NCBI RefSeq assembly: GCF_007997135.1
Contig: NZ_VORU01000002.1
Location: 186,001 to 250,000, forward strand
Length of the DNA stretch: 64,000 nucleotides
Reading direction: 5' to 3'
Source: Aequorivita lipolytica
GTDB taxonomy: Bacteria > Bacteroidota > Bacteroidia > Flavobacteriales > Flavobacteriaceae
Shown here: positions 45,099 through 53,618 of the stretch, piece by piece
Position numbering within the stretch: the first letter of the stretch is position 1
Layout: every line of letters begins with the position of its first letter
Notes under the pieces: generated by a model
Databases searched by the model: none
Seen by the model: the letters and a program-made list of their open reading frames with translations, nothing else
Told to the model about the DNA's origin: nothing
Made by a program: the position numbers and the translations under genes

Positions 45099-45776
45099 AT
45101 GAAAAAACTAATTTTTATAGCAATACTTTTTATCTCAGCCTTTTCATTTTCGCAGGAAACAACAGAAGTTGGTGATTTCAGCGAATTGAAAGTTTACGAT
45201 CTTATTACCGTAAAACTTTTTTTAGCGAACGAAAATAAAGTAGTTGTTGAAGGAGAGAATACGGAATTTGTAAAAATAATAAATGATGATGGGGTATTGA
45301 AAATTAGGATGGAACTGGAAGAACGTTTCGATGGCAATGCAACTACTGTAACCGTCTACTCAAAGAATATTTCAATTATTGATGCAAACGAAGGTTCTGA
45401 AATTTATGCAGACAAGACAATATCAGTTCCCTCTTTGGAACTAAGAACCCAAGAAGGCGGGAAGATAAAAGTGGAAGTAGCAACTGATAATTTAAATATT
45501 AAAGCGGTTTCTGGCGGTGTTATTGAGACTGCAGGGACTACAAAAAAGCAAGACATAAAAATAAATTCTGGGGGAATTTATGAGGCTAAAGATCTTATTT
45601 CAGATGAAACCTATGTTAATGTAACCGCTGGTGGATCCGCCACAATTTATGCTATCGAAAAAGTAGAAGCAAAAGTTACTGCAGGAGGTTATGTTACCAT
45701 TCACGGTAACCCTAAAGATGTGAAGAAAAAGAAATTTGCTGGCGGAAAAATAAAAATAGTAGAAGGTAAAAATTAA
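45099..45776 (+). CDS. GIN domain (DUF2807) secreted protein
   Basis: 225 residues with a signal peptide (MKKLIFIAILFISAFSFSQ). The body is a right-handed beta-helix-like GIN domain, with VGDFSELKVYDLITVKLF, IIDANEGSEIYADKTI, INSGGIYEAKDLISDETYVNV and a repeated ...GGxxxI... pattern. It is presumably periplasmic or surface-exposed; the function is not defined. A Lys/Gly-rich tail ends the protein. Confidence 0.88.
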   Translation: MKKLIFIAILFISAFSFSQETTEVGDFSELKVYDLITVKLFLANENKVVVEGENTEFVKIINDDGVLKIRMELEERFDGNATTVTVYSKNISIIDANEGSEIYADKTISVPSLELRTQEGGKIKVEVATDNLNIKAVSGGVIETAGTTKKQDIKINSGGIYEAKDLISDETYVNVTAGGSATIYAIEKVEAKVTAGGYVTIHGNPKDVKKKKFAGGKIKIVEGKN

Positions 45777-45822
45777 AATTTTACGGTAATTGGGCAAAAG
45801 TAATTTGTATTTTTACCCTACT

Positions 45823-46536
45823 ATGTTTGACGGTTTACTATACGCAGCGTTCTACGGATTTTTATTGGCATTCGCAGTCGGTCCAGTGTTTTTTACACTT
45901 ATTGAAACTGCTATTACCAAGGGAATCAAAGCCGCTATCTTTTTTGATCTTGGGGCACTATTCGCAGATGTAATTTTTATATTGATTGCTTTTTTCAGTA
46001 CAAGTAGAATTCTTGAAAAAGTAAAGCATGATCCAGGCCTTCTTATCTTCGGAGGTGCCATTCTTATTGCCTACGGAATTATTTCATACATCCGTACCAA
46101 TAAATCAATTTTCAAATTTGTACGGGAGCACTATGCCGTAAAAGTAAAAAAAAACCTCGGCGGATTATTTTTAAAAGGTTTTCTTTTAAATTTCGTAAAC
46201 TTCGGTGTCTTGGCCGGATGGATAGGTACATTAATAATGGCAAATGCTCTTACAAGTTCAGATAATGGTATTCTTCTTTTTATAGCTACCGTTCTTGCCA
46301 CTTTCTTTCTGACTGACCTTTCGAAAATACTTTTAGCAAAAAGATTGAAGAATAAAATGACGCCGCGTTTCATTTTTAAAACTAAGAAATGGGTCAGTAT
46401 TTTGATATTAGGGTTTGGGATTTTATTACTTATTCAAGGCATTTTTCCGAAAGGCGTAGAAGCTCAGCTCGAAAAAATACCAGGTCAGCAGCAGCCGGTG
46501 GAAAGGCCAATCCCTCCAATTGAAGAACCTCAATAA
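45823..46536 (+). CDS. LysE family translocator
   Basis: 238 residues from the ATG at 45823 (MFDGLLYAAFYGFLLAFAVGP); the frame could begin at TTG 45790 but that adds an odd leader. Six membrane helices carry the LysE/RhtB signature GPVFFTLIETAITKGIKAA. It probably exports amino acids or related metabolites. A Pro/Glu-rich tail (PIPPIEEPQ) follows the last helix. A terminator follows immediately. Confidence 0.9.
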   Translation: MFDGLLYAAFYGFLLAFAVGPVFFTLIETAITKGIKAAIFFDLGALFADVIFILIAFFSTSRILEKVKHDPGLLIFGGAILIAYGIISYIRTNKSIFKFVREHYAVKVKKNLGGLFLKGFLLNFVNFGVLAGWIGTLIMANALTSSDNGILLFIATVLATFFLTDLSKILLAKRLKNKMTPRFIFKTKKWVSILILGFGILLLIQGIFPKGVEAQLEKIPGQQQPVERPIPPIEEPQ

Positions 46537-46537
46537 A

Positions 46538-46565
46538 AAACCCCAACTATAAGCTGGGGTTTCTT
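46538..46565. terminator. Terminator between lysE-family gene and tRNA-Cys
   Basis: The stem CCCCA (46541-46545) pairs with TGGGG (46555-46559), preceded by an A-run and followed by TTTCTTT, so it can serve both strands between convergent genes. Confidence 0.75.
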
Positions 46566-46567
46566 TG

Positions 46568-46638
46568 AGGCATCGAGCGGATTCGAACCGCTGTAGCAGC
46601 TTTTGCAGAGCTGTGCCTAGCCACTCGGCCACGATGCC
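46568..46638 (-). tRNA. tRNA-Cys (GCA)
   Basis: A 71-nt cloverleaf on the minus strand. The acceptor is GGCATCG/CGATGCC with discriminator U, the D arm is GCCGAGTGGCTAGGC, the anticodon stem is CAGCT/AGCTG around loop CTGCAAA (anticodon GCA), and the T loop is TTCGAAT. CCA is not encoded. U73 with GCA is diagnostic of Cys. Confidence 0.96.
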
Positions 46639-46695
46639 TTATTAAGGATGCAAATGTAAAAAAATTAAACTTAAAAATCCTATTAAAAAACTAAT

Positions 46696-47052
46696 TTACC
46701 TTTTCCTTTTCAGGGTAACGCTCACTTCAGCCACATCCCCACCAATGGGCGGATTCCTTTTGGCAACGGTAACTTTCACTTCATTTACCATTTCAACTTT
46801 TAGAAGTATTGAATCAATAATCCGTTTTGCTACCTGCTCTAAAAGTTTAGCACGCAACGCCATTTCTTCCCGAACAATTTTTTGCAACAAAACATAATCT
46901 ACGGTATCTGCAAGCTCATCAGTATTAGAAGCGTTTTTCAAATCGGCTTTTACTGAAAGATTAACCAAATAATCAGAACCTATCTGGCCTTCCTCAACTA
47001 AACAGCCATGAAATGCATAGATCTTTATATTTTTTAAGCGAATGGTACCCAT
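46696..47052 (-). CDS. folB: Dihydroneopterin aldolase
   Basis: A 118-residue folate-pathway enzyme cleaving 7,8-dihydroneopterin. MGTIRLKNIKIYAFHGCLVEEGQIG is the family N-terminus with the substrate-binding Glu, and the catalytic Lys lies in VTVAKRNPPIGGDV. It forms a tunnel-fold octamer in relatives. It is divergent from glnS. Confidence 0.95.
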   Translation of the reverse strand: MGTIRLKNIKIYAFHGCLVEEGQIGSDYLVNLSVKADLKNASNTDELADTVDYVLLQKIVREEMALRAKLLEQVAKRIIDSILLKVEMVNEVKVTVAKRNPPIGGDVAEVSVTLKRKR

Positions 47053-47156
47053 ATAATATTTTTGGTAAATATAATCGATATTTTTCCAGTTGCGTGCTCT
47101 CCATACCCCTAAGGATGAAACCTACTTTTGGTAAACTTATTTTTCAGTTAATTGGT

Positions 47157-47164
47157 TACCTTTG
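47157..47164 (+). promoter_or_regulatory. -7 box TACCTTTG for glnS
   Basis: An exact TAnnTTTG, 22 bases upstream of the glnS ATG. A TTG at 47128-47130 is 26 bases away, slightly beyond the preferred spacing. Confidence 0.5.
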
Positions 47165-47186
47165 TTCTTCTTAAAAAAAATATTAT

Positions 47187-48866
47187 ATGAATAACGAAGC
47201 TGCGCCGCTTAATTTTATTGAACACATAATTGAAGAAGATCTTACCAAAGGGTATAAAAAGGACCAATTATGTTTCCGTTTTCCACCAGAGCCTAATGGC
47301 TACCTTCATATTGGCCATGCGTCCTCTATTTGTTTAAATTTTGGTTTGGGGGAAAGATACAATGCCCCGGTAAACCTTCGTTTTGACGACACAAACCCAG
47401 CAAAGGAAGAACAGGAATTTGTAGATGCCATAAAGCGCGACATTTCTTGGTTGGGTTATGAATGGGCTACGGAATGTTATGCTTCAGATTATTTTCAGCA
47501 GTTGTATGATTGGGCAGTTCAACTTATAAAAAATGGAAAAGCCTATGTAGATTCACAAACTTCGGAAGCTATTGCGGAACAAAAAGGAACGCCGAATACT
47601 CCAGGAAAGCCAAGCCCGTTCAGAAATCGTTCTGTAGAAGAAAACTTGGATTTGCTTGAAAAAATGAAAAATGGCGAAACCAAGGAAGGAGAACACGTGC
47701 TTCGTGCAAAAGTAAATATGGAATCGCCAAATATGTTGATGCGTGATCCTGTTATGTACCGAACCATCAACAAAAATCACCACCGTACCGGAACCGATTG
47801 GAAAATCTTCCCAATGTACGATTGGACCCACGGTGAAAGCGATTACATAGAACAAGTATCGCATTCCTTCTGTACACTTGAATTTCTGCCTCACAGAGAG
47901 CTGTACGATTGGTTTCTTGACCAAGTATACGATTCTGAAAAATTACGCCCAAAACAGCGCGAATTCGCCCGCAGAAACCTAAGCCATACTGTAGTTAGTA
48001 AAAGAAAACTTGCCCAATTGGTATCTGCTGGTGTAGTTAATGGATGGGATGATCCAAGAATGCCTACAATTTCTGGTCTACGCCGAAGAGGTTACACGCC
48101 AGATTCCATAAAAAACTTTGCTGACAGTATTGGTGTTGGAAAACGTGAGAATTTGATTGATGTTTCACATTTAGAATTCAACGTTCGCGAAGATCTAAAC
48201 AAAATTGCACCGCGAATCATGGTGGTTTTAGATCCTGTGAAATTGATAATTGACAATTATCCCGAAGGAAAAACCGAAATGTTGGAGGCCGAAAATAATC
48301 AGGAAGATGAAAGCGCAGGCTATCGCGAAGTTCCTTTTACGAAAGAACTCTTAATTGAGAGAGATGATTTTCTTGAAGAAGCAAACCGTAAATTTTTCCG
48401 TTTAACTATAGGGAAAGAAGTTCGTTTAAAGAACGCATACATCATAAAAGGTGAAAGCGTTGTAAAAGATGCCGACGGAAATATTACTGAAATTCATTGT
48501 AGCTATGATCCCGATAGCAAAAGCGGAAGTGGCTCCGAAGCTTCTTTGCGTAAAGTAAAGGGAACACTTCACTGGGTTTCTGCTGAACACGCTTTGCCCG
48601 TTGAAGTACGTCTTTACGATCGTCTTTTCACTGAAGCTTCTCCAGATACCAATAAAGAAAAGGATTTTATGGAATTCATCAATCCAGATTCTTTGCAGGT
48701 AATTACTGGATACGCAGAGCCGAGCGTAAAAGATTCAAAAATAGAAGACAAGTTTCAGTTTCAACGTTTGGGTTATTTTGTGGTCGATAAAGATTCCACT
48801 TCACAAAAATTAATCTTCAACCGCACCGTTCCACTGCGCGACTCTTGGAGTAAGTTGGCCGAATAA
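47187..48866 (+). CDS. glnS: Glutaminyl-tRNA synthetase
   Basis: A 559-residue class I synthetase: FPPEPNGYLHIGHASSICLNFGLG (HIGH), RFDDTNPAKEEQEFVDAIKRDI and the KMSKS-equivalent VVSKRKLAQLV. The C-terminal anticodon-binding barrels run from about 335. With gltX also present, direct Gln charging is available. It has its own promoter and is followed by the YtxH trio after 167 bases. Confidence 0.98.
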   Translation: MNNEAAPLNFIEHIIEEDLTKGYKKDQLCFRFPPEPNGYLHIGHASSICLNFGLGERYNAPVNLRFDDTNPAKEEQEFVDAIKRDISWLGYEWATECYASDYFQQLYDWAVQLIKNGKAYVDSQTSEAIAEQKGTPNTPGKPSPFRNRSVEENLDLLEKMKNGETKEGEHVLRAKVNMESPNMLMRDPVMYRTINKNHHRTGTDWKIFPMYDWTHGESDYIEQVSHSFCTLEFLPHRELYDWFLDQVYDSEKLRPKQREFARRNLSHTVVSKRKLAQLVSAGVVNGWDDPRMPTISGLRRRGYTPDSIKNFADSIGVGKRENLIDVSHLEFNVREDLNKIAPRIMVVLDPVKLIIDNYPEGKTEMLEAENNQEDESAGYREVPFTKELLIERDDFLEEANRKFFRLTIGKEVRLKNAYIIKGESVVKDADGNITEIHCSYDPDSKSGSGSEASLRKVKGTLHWVSAEHALPVEVRLYDRLFTEASPDTNKEKDFMEFINPDSLQVITGYAEPSVKDSKIEDKFQFQRLGYFVVDKDSTSQKLIFNRTVPLRDSWSKLAE

Positions 48867-48997
48867 TTAACATTTATCGTTAAGATTGTTTCTATTTTTA
48901 AGAGAAATTGGCTATAGTTGTTTCATTTTAAGATAAAATTATAGATTTAAAAATAACTATTAACCGGTTGTTAACAACAAATAGGAAGACCGTTGCC

Positions 48998-49005
48998 TAC
49001 CTTTG
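48998..49005 (+). promoter_or_regulatory. -7 box TACCTTTG for the YtxH operon
   Basis: An exact TAnnTTTG, 28 bases before the YtxH start. The nearest upstream TTG is 27 bases away, longer than typical. Confidence 0.5.
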
Positions 49006-49033
49006 AAATTATTAACTAATAAAACAAAGAATA

Positions 49034-49411
49034 ATGGCATCAAATACAGGACAAACACTTATCGCATTATTAACCGGAGCAGCTATCGGAGCTGGATTGG
49101 GAATTCTTTATGCACCGGACAAAGGTTCGAATACAAGAGATAAGTTGAGCAAAGAAGCAAAAAGAGCTCAGAAAAAATTGAACAAGCAGATAAAGGAAAC
49201 AAGCGGTACGCTTAGTGACCGGGCGCATCTTGCCAAGTTAAATTTTGAACAAAAACTTAACGAGACACTTTCATCTGCAAGCTATAAGGCAGATGATATT
49301 TTAGTTGCAATGGAAGATAAATTGGAAGCTTTAAGAAGACAGAACGCCAAACTTCAAATGGACTCCACTATTGATGAGGCTAAAGCGAAGGCCAAAAAAG
49401 TAATTTCGTAA
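49034..49411 (+). CDS. YtxH domain protein
   Basis: 125 residues. A Gly-rich N-terminal membrane segment (LIALLTGAAIGAGLGILYAPDKG) with the YtxH signature is followed by a highly charged helical region likely to form coiled coils (SKEAKRAQKKLNKQIKETSG). Related proteins are linked to general stress and envelope. It is first in a three-gene unit, with one base to the next gene. Confidence 0.9.
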   Translation: MASNTGQTLIALLTGAAIGAGLGILYAPDKGSNTRDKLSKEAKRAQKKLNKQIKETSGTLSDRAHLAKLNFEQKLNETLSSASYKADDILVAMEDKLEALRRQNAKLQMDSTIDEAKAKAKKVIS

Positions 49412-49412
49412 T

Positions 49413-49859
49413 ATGGCATTTAGCAGCCTAAAAGAAAGCCTACATAAGGTAACCGATAGAATAGAAGATTACAGTGTAAGCATGGCGGAGTATTACAAAC
49501 TCCGCCTGTTTAAATCTGCTATGAAAGGTGCCGTATCTTTAGTGAACCTATTGGTCTATGGCAGCCTTTCTCTTTTTGTGATGCTATTTCTTTCAGTAGG
49601 AGCCGCCTTTTGGCTTGGAACTTTCTTTGAATATGTGTATGTTGGCTTTCTATTGATTGGAGCCTTTTATGGAGTTATTCTAATTTTCATGTACATATTT
49701 GGACGGAAAATTATGGAACGTAAACTTCTTCACCAATTTTCAGGTCTTTTGTATGATGCAGAAGATTTAGAACCAAAAGTTGCAGTAGAGCAAGAGATTA
49801 ATGAATACCAAGAAACGCTGCTAGAAGAAGAAAGCAAGGAAGAGAAAATTTCAAATTAA
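49413..49859 (+). CDS. Phage-holin-family-like membrane protein (Phage_holin_3_6 type)
   Basis: 148 residues. An amphipathic N-terminus (MAFSSLKESLHKVTDRIEDY) is followed by two membrane helices (about 46-70 and 76-100) and an acidic tail rich in Glu. Despite the family name there is no phage context; it is part of a chromosomal YtxH unit. The function is unknown, and roles in membrane stress are inferred from neighbours only. Confidence 0.8.
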   Translation: MAFSSLKESLHKVTDRIEDYSVSMAEYYKLRLFKSAMKGAVSLVNLLVYGSLSLFVMLFLSVGAAFWLGTFFEYVYVGFLLIGAFYGVILIFMYIFGRKIMERKLLHQFSGLLYDAEDLEPKVAVEQEINEYQETLLEEESKEEKISN

Positions 49860-49864
49860 TATTT

Positions 49865-50113
49865 ATGAAGAAATACACTACTTTTGAAGAAATAGATAGA
49901 GATTTGAAATACCTTCGACTTAAAGCGCAGATAGATCTTGAAGAAGTTAAACTTGGTTTAAATGAAGGCAGAAATACGATTAGTGAAGTGTTTTCCCCCA
50001 TTAATCTGGTTGCAAATACCATAGGCTCTATTCTTAAAAAAGCCTTTGTTTACAAAATGGTAGATAAATTAATAGGTATAAAAAAGGTTAAGAACGAAGA
50101 TTACGAAAGTTGA
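49865..50113 (+). CDS. Small hypothetical protein, DUF6327-like
   Basis: 82 residues starting MKKYTTFEEIDRDLKYLRLK, a short amphipathic helical region, then a weakly hydrophobic NLVANTIGSILKKAF segment and a basic tail. I believe it belongs to the flavobacterial DUF6327 group but cannot verify this. Third gene of the YtxH unit, six bases after the holin-like gene. A strong terminator follows. Confidence 0.75.
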   Translation: MKKYTTFEEIDRDLKYLRLKAQIDLEEVKLGLNEGRNTISEVFSPINLVANTIGSILKKAFVYKMVDKLIGIKKVKNEDYES

Positions 50114-50139
50114 GTAAAAATACTTAGAACGTAAAAAAA

Positions 50140-50177
50140 CCAACGCCCTTCAAATTTTGAAGGGCGTTGGTTTTTTA
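50140..50177. terminator. Strong bidirectional terminator between the YtxH unit and the SPFH gene
   Basis: Arms 50140-50154 (CCAACGCCCTTCAAA) and 50156-50170 are exact complements about one central base. A-run and T-run flanks (TTTTTT at 50171-50176) allow termination on either strand between convergent genes. Confidence 0.9.
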
Positions 50178-50190
50178 TTACTTTCTCTAT

Positions 50191-51183
50191 TTAATAATTT
50201 AGATCATCACCTTCCTCTTTTCGGGGTGGAGCTTCACGTTTGGGTTTCTTTTTTAGAATGATTCCCTTTTCGATATTCTTTTTCTTCATCTCCTCGCCAA
50301 TTTGATTACTAGCCACAAAGGAGGCAATCATATTGTTGAGCATTTCGCTACCTGCCTGTGGTGAGTTTGGCAAAAGAATAAGATTTGTATTGGTTGCTTC
50401 GCCAATAGACTGCAATGTATCGTAATGTTGCGTTACCACAATAAGGGCAGATGCCTCCTGTGAATTTATTCCCACATTGTTTAAAACATCAACACTTTCC
50501 TCCAGCCCACGAGCAATTTCACGGCGTTGATCTGCTATACCTTGCCCCTGCAGGCGCTTGCTTTCCGCTTCTGCACGGGCTTTAGCCACAATTTTAATTC
50601 TTTCTGCTTCTGCTTCAAATTCGGCGGCTACTTTTTCGCGTTCAGCAGCGTTTATTCGGTTCATCGCAGCTTTTACCTGTATATCGGGATCAATATCCGT
50701 GACTAAGGTTTTAATAATATCGTAACCATAAGTGCTCATCGCTTCGTTCAATTCTGCTTTTACAGCTATTGCCACATCATCCTTTCTTTCAAAAACATCA
50801 TCGAGTTTCATTTTTGGCACCTCTGCGCGCACTACGTCAAAAACATAAGATGTTATTTGATCGTGAGGATTTTCCAATTTGTAGAAGGCATCATAAACCT
50901 TTTGCTCTAAAACTTGAAATTGTACTGAAATTTTCAATCTAACAAAAACATCATCCTTCGTTTTCGTTTCAACAATTACATCTAACTGTTGGATTTTCAA
51001 ATTTATACGGCCCGCAATCCGATCAATTAACGGAATTTTTAATTGCAAACCTGAATGCCGTATACTATGAAATTTTCCAAAGCGCTCTACTACAGCAGCT
51101 GTTTGTTGCTTCACTGTAAAAAATCCAGACAGTAAAATAAAAAGGCCTATTAGTAAAATTGGCACAATAAAAACATAACCCAT
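50191..51183 (-). CDS. SPFH/band 7 (stomatin-like) membrane protein
   Basis: 330 residues. One N-terminal membrane helix (about 2-23) is followed by an SPFH domain (VKQQTAAVVERFGKFH, SVQFQVLEQKVYDAFYKL) and a coiled coil (AAEREKVAAEFEAEAERIKIVAKARAE). The C-terminal tail is Lys/Pro/Glu-rich. It is related to QmcA/stomatins that form membrane-domain scaffolds; the NfeD partner is not adjacent. Confidence 0.93.
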   Translation of the reverse strand: MGYVFIVPILLIGLFILLSGFFTVKQQTAAVVERFGKFHSIRHSGLQLKIPLIDRIAGRINLKIQQLDVIVETKTKDDVFVRLKISVQFQVLEQKVYDAFYKLENPHDQITSYVFDVVRAEVPKMKLDDVFERKDDVAIAVKAELNEAMSTYGYDIIKTLVTDIDPDIQVKAAMNRINAAEREKVAAEFEAEAERIKIVAKARAEAESKRLQGQGIADQRREIARGLEESVDVLNNVGINSQEASALIVVTQHYDTLQSIGEATNTNLILLPNSPQAGSEMLNNMIASFVASNQIGEEMKKKNIEKGIILKKKPKREAPPRKEEGDDLNY

Positions 51184-51266
51184 ACTCTTATATATTTAAA
51201 TGATTATTTGTAGTTGAAGATACAAAAAATAAAACCTATTTTCACGACCTTAAAATATCCCCAATT

Positions 51267-51926
51267 ATGAATCTAAAAAATTTAATTTTTGCTACCTTTT
51301 TTCTTTTTGTCTTCCAACAAACCTTTGCCCAGCGCAACTATGAAGGCTATAATTTTTTTGGATTACAAGGTGGAATTACATTTTTTGATATTCATACCGA
51401 TGATTTGGTAACGGAGCAACGAGAGGGCTTCACGGCTGGATTTACTACACGTGGAGCTTTTAGAAATAATTTCGACTTAATTTATGGACTCAGTTTTCAA
51501 AGTGCCACAGTTGGCGTTGAAGGTAGGGAATCATTTGGCACAAAGACTCAAAATATTGGCTATACCATTCAAGGGGTACAGCTTAATTTTTTAGGTAGTT
51601 ATAACATTATCGTAAAACATTTAAGCTTTGAGTTTGGCCCTGTTTTCGACTTAAACGGCAAAATGAAGCTGGACGATAGTAAATTTGAAGGTTATATTTT
51701 AACTGGGTATAAAAAGCTTACTGCAAAAGATATCCAAGAAATTTCCAGATTCAATGTACGGCTTGCGGGCGGTCTTACCGCGGGATTGGAACATTTCCGA
51801 ATAAGTGCGCAGTACCAATATGGCGTTACAAATATTCTGGGCGGATTGAACAGTAAAGATTTGGAAAACGACAACTTTAAAGGCAACAGCTCCACTATTA
51901 TTGTTGCTGGAGTGATTTACTTTTAA
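51267..51926 (+). CDS. Outer-membrane beta-barrel protein (porin-like)
   Basis: 219 residues with a signal peptide (FLFVFQQTFAQ). The body has alternating aromatic strands (YEGYNFFGLQGGITFF, GLSFQSATVGVEG, VQLNFLGSYNI) and ends on an aromatic strand (VAGVIYF), as outer-membrane barrels do. It belongs to the broad PorT/OMP_b-brl group; its role is unknown. It overlaps the convergent gltX by four bases. Confidence 0.85.
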   Translation: MNLKNLIFATFFLFVFQQTFAQRNYEGYNFFGLQGGITFFDIHTDDLVTEQREGFTAGFTTRGAFRNNFDLIYGLSFQSATVGVEGRESFGTKTQNIGYTIQGVQLNFLGSYNIIVKHLSFEFGPVFDLNGKMKLDDSKFEGYILTGYKKLTAKDIQEISRFNVRLAGGLTAGLEHFRISAQYQYGVTNILGGLNSKDLENDNFKGNSSTIIVAGVIYF

Positions 51927-53434
51927 CCAATAAAATCAATTGCTTTTTCAATGCGGGAAATACTTTCTTCTTTTCCTAAAATTGAAAGAATATCAAAAAC
52001 TTCCGGACCTTTCATCTCACCCACCAATGCTAATCGCAGCGGCATCATTACTTTTCCAAACCCTATATTTTCTGAAGTAATCCACCCTTTCACTTTTTCC
52101 GAAAGATTTTCTGCTGAGAAGTCTTCCGAAGAATTTAAAAGTGAAACTACTTTTTGCAACAATTCGGGTGTTTCAGGTTTGAATGCTTTTTCCACAGCTT
52201 TTGCATCGTAAGTTTTGGGCGCTTCAAAAAAGAAACTTCCCTCTTCCCAAATATCACTTACGAAAGTTGCACGTTCTTTTAAAAGTGAAACAATCAATGG
52301 CACATCCAGCGCAGTCGAGATGCTTCTATCAATAAGAAATTTTTTAAATTCTTCCGAGAGCCTTGCGTCATCAACCTCTTGTAAATATTGATGTTGAAAC
52401 CATTTTGTTTTTTCGGGATCGAACTTTGCACCTGCTTTATGAACTCGTTCCAGTTCAAAAGCTGCAACTAATTCCTGCAAACTGAAAATTTCCTGTTCGG
52501 TTCCTGGGTTCCAGCCTAAAAATGCCAACATATTTACAACGGCTTCGGGCAAATAACCATCTTCGCGATAGCCTGAAAATTCATCACCTTCAGCAGTTTT
52601 CCATTGTAGGGGAAATACAGGGAAGCCCATTTTATCGCCATCCCGCTTGCTTAGTTTACCGTTACCGGTTGGTTTTAAAATTAATGGCAAATGTGCGAAT
52701 TGAGGCGCGTGCCAACCAAAAGCGCGATATAACAGAATATGCAGCGCCAAAGAAGGCAGCCATTCCTCACCACGGATAACGTGGGTTATTTCCATTAAAT
52801 GATCATCCACAATATTTGCCAAATGGTAGGTTGGCATTCCGTCACTTTTGAATAAAACTTTATCGTCCAAAACGCTTGTCTCCACTTGCATTCCACCACG
52901 AATTATATCATTCAAATAAAGTGTTTCGTCTTCCGGAGATTTGAAACGAATTACATATTCTTCACCATTGGCTATTTTCTGCTGCGTTTCTTCCGAAGAA
53001 AAAGTCAGTGAATTTTTCAATTTTAAACGATTGTGCCAATTATATATAAAAGTTTTTCCCTTTTCTTCGTGGTCTTTTCGGTGTGAGTCAAGTTTTTCAG
53101 CTGTATCAAAAGCATAGTATGCATTCCCTGACTCAATAAGAGCATCTGCGTATTGCTTGTAAAGGTCTTTGCGCTCACTTTGACGGTATGGACCACAATC
53201 TTTTTCCTTTCCTGGGCCTTCATCATAGGGAATGTTAAGCCAATTCAAAGCTTCAATAATATATGCCTCGGCGCCTTCCACATAACGGTTTTGGTCGGTA
53301 TCTTCAATTCGTAGCAGAAAATCGCCACCGTGCTTTTTCGCAAATAGATAATTGAACAAAGCAGTGCGAACACCACCAATATGTAAAGGCCCTGTTGGAC
53401 TTGGGGCAAAACGAACCCGAACTTTTTGAGACAT
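51923..53434 (-). CDS. gltX: Glutamyl-tRNA synthetase
   Basis: A 503-residue class I enzyme: FAPSPTGPLHIGGVRTALFNYL (HIGH), FLLRIEDTDQNRY and KMSKS as GKLSKRDGDKMGF. The C-terminal anticodon-binding domain is complete. Length is typical. A -7 box TACCTTTG lies at 53483-53490 on the minus strand. Confidence 0.98.
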   Translation of the reverse strand: MSQKVRVRFAPSPTGPLHIGGVRTALFNYLFAKKHGGDFLLRIEDTDQNRYVEGAEAYIIEALNWLNIPYDEGPGKEKDCGPYRQSERKDLYKQYADALIESGNAYYAFDTAEKLDSHRKDHEEKGKTFIYNWHNRLKLKNSLTFSSEETQQKIANGEEYVIRFKSPEDETLYLNDIIRGGMQVETSVLDDKVLFKSDGMPTYHLANIVDDHLMEITHVIRGEEWLPSLALHILLYRAFGWHAPQFAHLPLILKPTGNGKLSKRDGDKMGFPVFPLQWKTAEGDEFSGYREDGYLPEAVVNMLAFLGWNPGTEQEIFSLQELVAAFELERVHKAGAKFDPEKTKWFQHQYLQEVDDARLSEEFKKFLIDRSISTALDVPLIVSLLKERATFVSDIWEEGSFFFEAPKTYDAKAVEKAFKPETPELLQKVVSLLNSSEDFSAENLSEKVKGWITSENIGFGKVMMPLRLALVGEMKGPEVFDILSILGKEESISRIEKAIDFIG

Positions 53435-53618
53435 AAGAATTTATTTTTATTCCCGCGAATGCGGAAGACTTTTTCTAATCGGCAAAGGTACAATTCTGCA
53501 GCGGCATTTTAAAGTTATTGCGCGATGCGGTTTTTATTTTTTTGGAGCAATATTTGCGGCGTGTGCGGAACAAAATATTATCGTATTTTAGAAGTTTTAT
53601 ATACAGGAAAATACAACT

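Noticed and set aside
49413-49859. Prophage remnant suggested by the holin-like protein
   Set aside because: No other phage gene, integrase or attachment site nearby; the family name reflects fold only.
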